Of a DNA stretch of 28,225 bases, positions 21,782 through 28,225 are shown piece by piece; the first letter of the stretch is position 1; each line of letters begins with the position of its first letter. A program made the translations under genes and the position numbers. Source of the stretch: Thermocrinis sp. (lineage in GTDB: Bacteria; Aquificota; Aquificia; Aquificales; Aquificaceae); the NCBI GenBank assembly GCA_022759285.1, contig JAEMPM010000147.1:1-28225 (forward strand), in the 5' to 3' direction. The notes under the pieces are model-generated. The model had not been told where the DNA came from and did no database searches. It worked only from the letters and a program-made list of their open reading frames with translations.

Positions 21782-22860
21782 AGAGGCTCAGGGCTGAAAT
21801 TGATGTCATAGATGAAGAAATTCTAAAGTTACTCAATAAAAGGGCTGAGCTTGCTAAGTCCATTGGAGAAATAAAAAAACAGTTCAACTTGGAGATCCAT
21901 TCACCTGAAAGGGAGAGGGAGGTTATAGATAGGCTGGTAAAACTGAACAAGGAACTTTATGGAGAGAGATTTCCTTCAGAAGCGGTAAAGCATGTCTTTA
22001 GGGAGATTATGTCCGCGTGCCTTTCTTTGGAAAAAGAGCTAAGAGTGGCATACCTTGGACCAAAGGCAACCTTTACCCATCAAGCGAGCTTGGAACACTT
22101 TGGACTTTCTGCCTATTATGTACCCGTGCCCACTATAAGGGATGTCTTTGTAGAGGTTGAAACGGAAAGAGTAGATTACGGCGTTGTTCCTGTGGAAAAC
22201 ACCACAGAAGGGGTAGTCAACTACACTTTGGACATGTTCTTAGAGTTTAGCGTAAAGATCGTAGGAGAGGTAGTAATACCCATAAAATTGCACCTTCTTT
22301 CAACAGGTAGGAGCTTGGAGGAGATAAGGGAGGTATATTCCCATAGACAGGCACTTGCCCAGTGCAGAAACTGGCTTGAGAAGAACCTACCTTATGCCAA
22401 GCTAATAGAGACCGATAGCACTGCAAGGGCTTGCGAGATCGTTTTGGAAAGGGAAGGAAGCGCTGCAATAGCCAGCGAGGTTGCGTCTTACACCTATCAC
22501 CTAAACATACTAGCGGAGAATATCCAAGATAATCTCAGCAACTACACGCGCTTTTTGGTGCTTGGTAAAAGGGATATGAAAAGAACGGGCAAAGATAAAA
22601 CCAGTATTATCTTTGCGGTCAGAGATGAAGCAGGAGCCCTTTATAAAGCCCTGGAAAGTTTTTACAAATACGGAGTAAATCTTACAAAGATTGAATCAAG
22701 GCCATCAAAGAAAAAGGCTTGGGATTATGTCTTTTTTGCGGACCTAGAGGGACACATTGAGGACGAAAATGTAAGTTTGGCCCTTGAGATGCTAAAAGAG
22801 AGAACCCAAATGGTAAAGATCTTAGGTTCTTACCCTAGAGCTATCACCGAAGAGGGCTAA
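21769..22860 (+). CDS. pheA: Bifunctional chorismate mutase/prephenate dehydratase (P-protein)
   Basis: The P-protein makes phenylpyruvate from chorismate. Three domains are visible: an AroQ-type chorismate mutase (about 1-85, IKRLRAEIDVIDEEILKLLNKRAELA and IHSPERERE), prephenate dehydratase (about 91-270, RVAYLGPKATFTHQA, VVPVENTTEGVVNYTLD, and NYTRF at 258-262), and a C-terminal ACT domain (about 279-355, with ESRP at 309-312) that usually senses phenylalanine for feedback inhibition. 363 residues is standard. Its start lies inside the upstream gene and has no good ribosome-binding site, so coupled translation is likely. Its 3' end overlaps the convergent DUF58 gene by 39 bp. Confidence 0.96.
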   Translation: MEEIKRLRAEIDVIDEEILKLLNKRAELAKSIGEIKKQFNLEIHSPEREREVIDRLVKLNKELYGERFPSEAVKHVFREIMSACLSLEKELRVAYLGPKATFTHQASLEHFGLSAYYVPVPTIRDVFVEVETERVDYGVVPVENTTEGVVNYTLDMFLEFSVKIVGEVVIPIKLHLLSTGRSLEEIREVYSHRQALAQCRNWLEKNLPYAKLIETDSTARACEIVLEREGSAAIASEVASYTYHLNILAENIQDNLSNYTRFLVLGKRDMKRTGKDKTSIIFAVRDEAGALYKALESFYKYGVNLTKIESRPSKKKAWDYVFFADLEGHIEDENVSLALEMLKERTQMVKILGSYPRAITEEG

Positions 22861-23706
22861 CTCTCTGAGCATCCTTCTTTTGTGCTCTTCACCCAAGGCA
22901 GGCTCAAGGTAAATGCCATCTAGCTTTAAGCCCACTGGCGTACCTTTTTTTAAATACTCCAAGATCAGATAGGTCAACTTTGAAAGCTTATCCTCTAAGG
23001 TGCCATCCACCATGTCCAAGCTCAGAACCACCGGAGGGCTCTCCTCCGCCAAAAACTCCTTAACATAGAGCTTTCCAACCTTTGCAGACAACTTCCAATG
23101 GATAAGCTTTAGAGGTTCTCCCATATACTCCTTAACGGAATGAAGATGCTCGTAACCCTTTTTTCTTCCAACGGTCAGCCATTCTTTCCTCTGCAAACCC
23201 TCCACCCTTATATTTTTCGAAACAGCTATAGGGTAAGGATAGACCACCAAGTTTATGGGAACATCCATGTAGAAGAACCTCTCAAAAAGCCCCACGGGAA
23301 AGGAAGAGGAGACCTTAACGGATATTTTGTCATAATAGCCTCTTTTTGGAAACTTTAAGGTTATAAAACCCACCTCCTCCTTTTTCAGAATGGGAAAGAA
23401 AGCCCTTGAGCCCTGTGCCTCCACCAAAAGGCTAAAGGAGGGAAATCTCTTTTGATTTTTTAGGATGAGTTTAAAGTTCTCAGCCCTTTGGGCAAAAACC
23501 TCCTTGGGTGGTATGAGCTCAAGGCTCAAACCCTTCAGGTTGTAAAGGGAGAGCATGCCCGAGAGCAGCATAAAAGAGAGCAAAAAGGAAACCACCAAAT
23601 AGAGCAGATTGTTGGAGGTATTTACCGCGGATACACCAAGGAATATGGTCACCCCCGTGAAAAAAATGCCCGCTCTATTAACCTTGACCCTGTATCTTTG
23701 AACCAT
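22822..23706 (-). CDS. DUF58 domain protein, membrane-anchored
   Basis: A 294-residue DUF58 protein. Two N-terminal membrane helices (about 12-29 and 33-53) precede a beta-rich region and the DUF58 core EPLKLIHWKLSAKVGKLYVKEF (IHWK at 202-205), then a truncated vWA-like part (PVVLSLDMVDGT). Such proteins usually act with a MoxR-type AAA ATPase, often beside transglutaminase-like or vWA genes; none is seen here, and the function is unknown. I use the ATG at 23706; a TTG at 23715 is the alternative. It is last in the ctpA operon and overlaps the slipin gene by 29 bp. Confidence 0.85.
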   Translation of the reverse strand: MVQRYRVKVNRAGIFFTGVTIFLGVSAVNTSNNLLYLVVSFLLSFMLLSGMLSLYNLKGLSLELIPPKEVFAQRAENFKLILKNQKRFPSFSLLVEAQGSRAFFPILKKEEVGFITLKFPKRGYYDKISVKVSSSFPVGLFERFFYMDVPINLVVYPYPIAVSKNIRVEGLQRKEWLTVGRKKGYEHLHSVKEYMGEPLKLIHWKLSAKVGKLYVKEFLAEESPPVVLSLDMVDGTLEDKLSKLTYLILEYLKKGTPVGLKLDGIYLEPALGEEHKRRMLRELALFGDSSRVRT

Positions 23707-24547
23707 CCTTAGCAAAATAAGAGAGCATCTCTATGGGCAATGGTATAAGAACCGTGTTTCCGGGCTTTGAGACTACATTCTGTATGGTTTCTAAGTATCT
23801 TAGCTGGAGGGCTAAAGGCTGAGATGCAAGGATCTGGGCTGCATCTGCCAACTTTTGCGCTGCTTGGTATTCTGCCTCTGCGGTTATGATCTTTGCCCTC
23901 CTTTCCCTTTCCGCCTCTGCCTGCTTTGCCATAGCACGCCTTAGCTCCTCCGGAAGGTCAATCTTTTTGAGCTCCACCGCTACAACCTTTACACCCCAAG
24001 GTTCCGTTTGTCTGTCTATGATATCCTGAAGTTGTAAGTTTAGCTTTTCCCTCTCCGCGAGAAGTTCATCAAGCTCCACCGAACCGCAGACGCTCCTGAG
24101 GGTAGTTTGGGCTATCTGAGAGGTGGCATAAAAATAATTTTCCACCTCCACGATTGCTCTTACCGGGTCCACTATCCTAAAGTAAACCACCGCATCTACG
24201 CTAACAGACACATTGTCCCTTGTGATGATATCCTGGGTGGGTACATCTAAAGTAACGGTTCGGAGGTCCACCCTTACCATTTTGTCTATTATGGGAATCA
24301 GGATAAAGAGACCCGGTCCCTTGGCACCTATGACCCTTCCCAAACGGAATATAACTGCTCTCTCGTACTCTGGCACTATCCTTAGGGAAGTAGCCAAAAA
24401 GATAACTACCAATATGGCTATTACTATGAGGGGTGGAAAATCCACGATTAATCCTCCCAAAGCTCTTAAGACCTCTCCCCCAAAGATGAAAAGTAGAACA
24501 ATGCCTAAGAAGATTATAAAGGGTATAAGATCAAGGATGCCCCTCAC
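23678..24547 (-). CDS. Slipin/stomatin-like SPFH membrane protein
   Basis: A 289-residue SPFH-domain protein of the slipin type, which organises membrane microdomains and is often tied to NfeD or membrane proteases. Two N-terminal hydrophobic segments (about 5-22 and 35-53) precede RIVPEYERAVIFRLGRV, GLFILIPIIDKMVRVDLRTVTLDVPTQDIITRDNVSVSVDAVVYFR and the coiled-coil region EELRRAMAKQAEAERERRAKIITAEAE. No nfeD gene is adjacent. The start I use is GTG at 24547, with AGAGG 6 nt upstream and the tldD stop 1 bp before it. A GTG at 24565 would add six residues and overlap tldD by 17 bp. Confidence 0.9.
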   Translation of the reverse strand: MRGILDLIPFIIFLGIVLLFIFGGEVLRALGGLIVDFPPLIVIAILVVIFLATSLRIVPEYERAVIFRLGRVIGAKGPGLFILIPIIDKMVRVDLRTVTLDVPTQDIITRDNVSVSVDAVVYFRIVDPVRAIVEVENYFYATSQIAQTTLRSVCGSVELDELLAEREKLNLQLQDIIDRQTEPWGVKVVAVELKKIDLPEELRRAMAKQAEAERERRAKIITAEAEYQAAQKLADAAQILASQPLALQLRYLETIQNVVSKPGNTVLIPLPIEMLSYFAKDGSKIQGQG

Positions 24548-24548
24548 T

Positions 24549-25934
24549 TCAAACCTCTGTTCCACCCAAGGTTAAGGACTTTACCCTTATGGTAGGTTGG
24601 GCATCTGATACGGGTACCCCCTGTCCGTCTTTACCGCAGGTGCCGATGCTCCAACCCAAGTCCCATCCTACTCCGTCCACATCCTGAAGAACCTTTGGAC
24701 CATTGCCGATCAATGTGGCAGACCTTATGGGATAGGTGATCTCCCCGTTCTCTATCATGTACCCCTCCATGATCTCAAAGACAAAGTCTCCGGTCACCGT
24801 ATTCACTTCCCCTCCACCCATCTTAACCACATAAACACCTTTTTTTGTGTCCCTTATTATATCCTCAGGGTTATCCTTACCGGCAGCTATGTAGGTGTTG
24901 GTCATGCGCACCATGGGTATGTGGGCGTAGCTTTGCCTTCTGCCATTTCCTGTAGAGCTTTTACCATCCCTCATAGCGGTTAGCCGATCGTACATATATC
25001 CCACCAAGTAGCCTTTATCTATAAGAACTGTCTTCTGAGAAGGTACTCCTTCGTCATCTACCACAAAGTATCCGTTCTTTCCTACAAGAGAACCATCGTC
25101 TATAACGGTGATCAGCTCGCTGGCAACTTTTTGTCCCAGCTTTCCCTTATACACAGAAAGCCCCTTCTGTACAAGGTCCGCCTCTAAGCCATGTCCGACC
25201 GCTTCATGGATCATGGTTCCACCCGCCTCTCCGGAGAGCACCACAGTAAATTGTCCTGCAGGTGCAGGCTTTGCGGAGAGCATCAAAAGGGCCCTCTTGG
25301 CGGACTTTTCCGCCACCAGCTCTGGGGGTGTCTCTTCAAAAAGTTCAAAGCCCTTTGTGCCACCTACAGACTCATAACCCCTTTGCAAGGTGTTTCCGTC
25401 GCTTGCTACCACCTCCACAAAGAAAACTACCCTCTTTTGTAAGTCCTCCGCCCATTCACCAAGGGAGTTTATTATCATTATGTCCCGGGTTTTGTCCATA
25501 AGGACTGCGAGCACTTGCTTTATCTTATCTCCGTAGCTCCTTGCTTTTTGGTTAGCCCTGTGCAAAAGTTCCGCCCTGTAGCTAAGGCTCATTTCATCCG
25601 GATCTATCAAAGTTAAAGTCCAGCCCTTTATGTGCCTCTTACCTATGGCTACGGGTCCCTGCCCTTGCCCCCTAGCTAACGTCTTTGCAATTTCCAAAAG
25701 GTTTTCGTAGGTGATCTCCGTGGTGTAGCCATAATAGGTTTTCCCTCCCTTTATTAGCCTTATGCCAACACCTTCTTCTTCTCCCCACTGAACCTTGTCA
25801 ATCTTGTTGTCTTCTAATTGCATCCGACAGATGCGGGATCGTTCATAGAATATCTCTCCATACTCTCCACCTTGGGAAAGTAGGTTAGAAAGTATATAAC
25901 CTGCCTTTTCCTTTATAAGCTCTTTTGCGCTCAC
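24549..25934 (-). CDS. tldD: TldD, zinc metalloprotease subunit
   Basis: TldD pairs with TldE (PmbA) to form a protease that digests unfolded or leader peptides, known from microcin B17 maturation and CcdA antitoxin turnover. The 461-residue protein has the catalytic HExxxH at 243-248 (IHEAVGHGLEADL) and the C-terminal metal-ligand Cys segment GTCGKDGQGVPVSDAQPT. TldE is not in the window. I use the GTG at 25934: it overlaps the tsaD stop as GTGA and has GGGAGGT 7 nt upstream. A TTG at 25940 is open but too close to that site. The end abuts the slipin gene. Confidence 0.94.
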   Translation of the reverse strand: MSAKELIKEKAGYILSNLLSQGGEYGEIFYERSRICRMQLEDNKIDKVQWGEEEGVGIRLIKGGKTYYGYTTEITYENLLEIAKTLARGQGQGPVAIGKRHIKGWTLTLIDPDEMSLSYRAELLHRANQKARSYGDKIKQVLAVLMDKTRDIMIINSLGEWAEDLQKRVVFFVEVVASDGNTLQRGYESVGGTKGFELFEETPPELVAEKSAKRALLMLSAKPAPAGQFTVVLSGEAGGTMIHEAVGHGLEADLVQKGLSVYKGKLGQKVASELITVIDDGSLVGKNGYFVVDDEGVPSQKTVLIDKGYLVGYMYDRLTAMRDGKSSTGNGRRQSYAHIPMVRMTNTYIAAGKDNPEDIIRDTKKGVYVVKMGGGEVNTVTGDFVFEIMEGYMIENGEITYPIRSATLIGNGPKVLQDVDGVGWDLGWSIGTCGKDGQGVPVSDAQPTIRVKSLTLGGTEV

Positions 25935-26935
25935 GACCAATACCTCCCAAAGGTTTCTAAGGGTATGTTGGGATCTGGGTTTATGTCCTCTGGAGCGGTA
26001 ATACCCCTTTTGAACCTCTCAATACCCGCATAGGCGATCATCACCGCGTTATCGGTGGATAGTCTTGGATGGGGTACGTATGCAGAGATTATGCCCTTTT
26101 CTGTGAGCTTTTGAAACCTTTCTCTTAGCTCACTGTTAGCAGAAACGCCCCCTACTACAGCAACCCTCTTTACGCCTGTGAGTTCTACTGCTTTCAAGAG
26201 CTTTGCCTCTAGAACATCCAACACCGCTCGTTGAAAGGATGCAGAAAGGTCCTCTTTGGAATAGTTCCCACCTTCTACGATCCTTCGGACTGCTGTCTTT
26301 AGCCCACTGAAGGACATATTTAAGCTGGGATCATCAATCATCGGTCTGGGCAGTGGATACTTGGGCTCTCCCTGTCTTGCCAGACGGTCAATTATGGGAC
26401 CTCCAGGGTATCCAAGCCCCATGAGCCTTGCAACCTTGTCATAACTTTCACCTACTGCGTCGTCCAAGGTGCCGCCCAAGAACCTGTATTTACCAAATCC
26501 TTCCACCAAGTAAAGGTCCGTGTGCCCTCCAGAAACCACTAAAGCTAAAAAAGGTTCTTCAATGGGTCTTTCCACGAAGACAGAGTATATATGCCCTTCC
26601 AGGTGATGGACAGGTACTAAAGGCTTTTTCAGGGTATATGCCAAAGCCTTGGCGAAGGACACACCCACCACCAAAGACAGGATCAACCCAGGGGTAAGTG
26701 TAAAGGATATGAAATCTACCTTCTTTAGGTCAAAGCCAGTTCTGTCTAAAAGAACCTTAAGCAATGGTAAAAGGTTCTTGGTGTGTTCTCTTGCGGAGAG
26801 TTCTGGGACCACTCCCCCGAACTGCTCGTGCACCTTTGCCTGAGAGAGCAAAACTTCCCCTATAACCCCTTCCTTATCTGAGTATATGGCCAGTGCAGTC
26901 TCATCGCATGAAGTTTCCACCGCCAAGGTAATCAT
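25931..26935 (-). CDS. tsaD: TsaD, tRNA N6-threonylcarbamoyladenosine transferase
   Basis: TsaD (YgjD/Kae1) transfers the threonylcarbamoyl group to A37 of ANN-decoding tRNAs, working with TsaB and TsaE. The 334-residue protein has the ASKHA fold with the N-terminal TLAVETSCDETALAIY, the metal-binding H111-x3-H115 in HHLEGHIYSVF, and the nucleotide-binding VVSGGHTDLYLV, GESYDKVARLMGLGYPGG and SFSGLKTAVRR. TsaB and TsaE are not in the window. Its ATG overlaps the ctpA TGA (ATGA), and its own stop overlaps the tldD GTG, so this essential gene is translationally tied to two protease genes. Confidence 0.97.
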   Translation of the reverse strand: MITLAVETSCDETALAIYSDKEGVIGEVLLSQAKVHEQFGGVVPELSAREHTKNLLPLLKVLLDRTGFDLKKVDFISFTLTPGLILSLVVGVSFAKALAYTLKKPLVPVHHLEGHIYSVFVERPIEEPFLALVVSGGHTDLYLVEGFGKYRFLGGTLDDAVGESYDKVARLMGLGYPGGPIIDRLARQGEPKYPLPRPMIDDPSLNMSFSGLKTAVRRIVEGGNYSKEDLSASFQRAVLDVLEAKLLKAVELTGVKRVAVVGGVSANSELRERFQKLTEKGIISAYVPHPRLSTDNAVMIAYAGIERFKRGITAPEDINPDPNIPLETFGRYWS

Positions 26936-28173
26936 AGGTTGGCTACCTTTTTGAAAGCTTGCCCGGACCTTATAAGTTCTATTGCCTTACTCAACTGGGG
27001 ATCCTTCTCAGGAAGGAGTATCAACCCATTTTTGCCCTCCAATTTTTTCTGCCTTATGGCTTCTTGTAGTGCCTCCTCCTGCTTTTCGTCCATCGCTACC
27101 TGAACATCTGGAACTATACCCTTGTGGTGGATGAGCCTACCCAAAGGTGTGTAGTAGTAAGCTATTGTTAACTTCAGGGCTGATCCATCTTCTAAGGGTA
27201 TTATGTTTTGAACAGAGGCCTTACCAAAGGATTTTTCACCCAGTATGATTGCCCTTTTGTAGTCCTGGAGAGCACCAGCCACGATTTCGGAGGCACTGGC
27301 AGAACCCTTGTTTATGAGAACTATTACCGGAAGATCGTCAGGCACCACAGGTTTTCTTCTGGCAAAATACTTTTGAGTTTCTCCGTTCCTGCCTCTTGTA
27401 TAAACCACCAATTTACCCTCGGGGAGGAAAAGGCTTGCCACATTAACCGCCTCGCTAAGAAGTCCACCCGGATCGTTTCTCAGATCAAGGATAATACCTT
27501 TAACCTTTTTGGAGGTCAGTTCTTTAAGGGCCTTTCCTACCTGAACGCTAACATTTTCGTTAAACTGGGACAGCTTTATGTACCCCACATCTCCCAAGGT
27601 GGTCCACTTTACACTCTCTATCTTTATAAGAGCCCTCTCAAGCTCTATCTTCATAGGCTTTTCCATTCCCTTCCTGTATATGGTTAGCTGAACCTTTGTG
27701 CCTACCTTTCCCCTTATCTTTTGCACCACATCTATAAGGCTCATGTTGGAGGTGTCCTCACCGTCTATCTCAAGGATCACATCCCCAGGTTTTATGCCTG
27801 CCTTGAAGGCGGGTGTTCCCTCAATGGGCGATATTACAACAGGCCTTCCTTTTTCCATGCCGATTTCAATGCCTACACCACCAAACTCACCCTCTGTTTC
27901 CTGCCTGAAGCTCTCGTACTGCTTGGGGGTGAAAAAGTTGGAGAAGGGGTCCAAGGATCTGGTCATTCCGTTCAAGGCACCGTATATGAGGTCCTTTGTA
28001 CTCACCGGTTCCACGTAGTTTTCCTTTATGATTCGGAGGACATCGGTAAACATTCTTAGGTATTTGTACTCGTCCTCCGACTGCTTACCTTGGGAGGCAA
28101 AACCCGCTATAAAGCCAAGGGCAAAGGTAATTAAGGCTACACCAAAGATCTTAAACTTGTTCAAAGCACCCAT
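26932..28173 (-). CDS. ctpA: Carboxy-terminal processing protease (S41, CtpA family)
   Basis: A 413-residue periplasmic serine protease with a PDZ domain. An N-terminal signal anchor (about 8-27, FKIFGVALITFALGFIAGFA) is followed by a helical region, a PDZ domain (about 93-180, GGVGIEIG, GIKPGDVILEIDG) and the S41 core. The catalytic dyad is S293 (KGSASASEIVAGALQD) and K318 (GEKSFGKASVQ), spaced by 25 residues as in E. coli Prc. It lies at the head of the five-gene minus-strand operon with tsaD, tldD, a slipin and a DUF58 protein. A -10-like TATATT lies 8 nt before the ATG; no ribosome-binding site is visible. Confidence 0.94.
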   Translation of the reverse strand: MGALNKFKIFGVALITFALGFIAGFASQGKQSEDEYKYLRMFTDVLRIIKENYVEPVSTKDLIYGALNGMTRSLDPFSNFFTPKQYESFRQETEGEFGGVGIEIGMEKGRPVVISPIEGTPAFKAGIKPGDVILEIDGEDTSNMSLIDVVQKIRGKVGTKVQLTIYRKGMEKPMKIELERALIKIESVKWTTLGDVGYIKLSQFNENVSVQVGKALKELTSKKVKGIILDLRNDPGGLLSEAVNVASLFLPEGKLVVYTRGRNGETQKYFARRKPVVPDDLPVIVLINKGSASASEIVAGALQDYKRAIILGEKSFGKASVQNIIPLEDGSALKLTIAYYYTPLGRLIHHKGIVPDVQVAMDEKQEEALQEAIRQKKLEGKNGLILLPEKDPQLSKAIELIRSGQAFKKVANL

Positions 28174-28181
28174 GCTTTATA

Positions 28182-28187
28182 AATATA
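28182..28187 (-). promoter_or_regulatory. Candidate -10 box for the ctpA operon
   Basis: TATATT on the minus strand, 8 nt before the ATG at 28173, in an AT-rich patch that also holds TATAAA closer to the start. No clear -35 box is seen in the remaining 38 bases, which hold nothing else I can name. Confidence 0.25.
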
Positions 28188-28225
28188 ACACCTACATTGC
28201 CTCTCGCAGAGTATTTAGCTTTGTA

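Noticed and set aside
27208..27687. 159-codon plus-strand ORF
   Set aside because: Wholly antisense to ctpA, whose PDZ and S41 catalytic motifs are intact; the translation has no recognisable domain.
1..28225. tRNA, rRNA, CRISPR arrays, insertion sequences, phage or defence genes
   Set aside because: Read through for these; no clover-leaf, direct-repeat array, transposase, integrase or toxin-antitoxin pair was found. tldD and htpX act in turnover but are housekeeping genes.

Overview
The window looks like a piece of chromosome from a thermophilic, motile, Gram-negative bacterium of the Aquificales (Aquificaceae; an Aquifex, Hydrogenobacter or Thermocrinis relative). This rests on memory of family sequences, not on a search. 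The thioredoxin-like [2Fe-2S] ferredoxin (6244-6576) is close to Aquifex aeolicus Fd4 over its whole length, SmpB and RNase HIII also look Aquifex-like, and genes are packed almost without gaps. The longest non-coding stretch is 137 bp (6577-6713). I see no rRNA, tRNA, insertion sequence, CRISPR array, prophage or attachment site, and no broken gene. One gene is cut by the left window edge.

Layout. 1-878 (+): the 3' end of an unidentified gene, then radC. 875-1708 (-): a nucleoside phosphorylase of the MTAP/PNP family. 1723-2546 (+): a methyltransferase and a small unknown protein. 2551-3609 (-): an AI-2E family membrane protein. 3633-6232 (+): smpB, htpX, a DraG-family ADP-ribosylglycohydrolase and hfq, a tight quality-control and RNA-regulation cluster. 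6244-6576 (-): ferredoxin. 6714-10738 (+): the flagellar filament operon fliC-flaG-fliD-fliS-fliT-like, behind a sigma-28-type promoter. 15571-10725 (-): aldehyde dehydrogenase, ccdA, leuB and a secreted beta-propeller protein. 15622-16380 (+): rnhC. 20478-16357 (-): thrC, then an RND efflux pump with its own promoter and a palindromic operator. 20523-22860 (+): lipA, an unknown basic protein, pheA. 28173-22822 (-): ctpA, tsaD, tldD, a slipin and a DUF58 protein, each overlapping or abutting the next.

Most of this is ordinary housekeeping chromosome, and I found no convincing new multi-gene system. The points worth a second look are: a phosphorylase whose base-binding signature suggests methylthioinosine rather than methylthioadenosine; an 18-bp palindrome in the RND pump promoter spacer; a hairpin between fliC and flaG that also pairs with the flaG ribosome-binding site; a run of operon heads with a -10-like box only 6-9 nt before the start codon, suggesting leaderless mRNAs; and six convergent gene pairs whose ends overlap or nearly touch, leaving no room for ordinary terminators.
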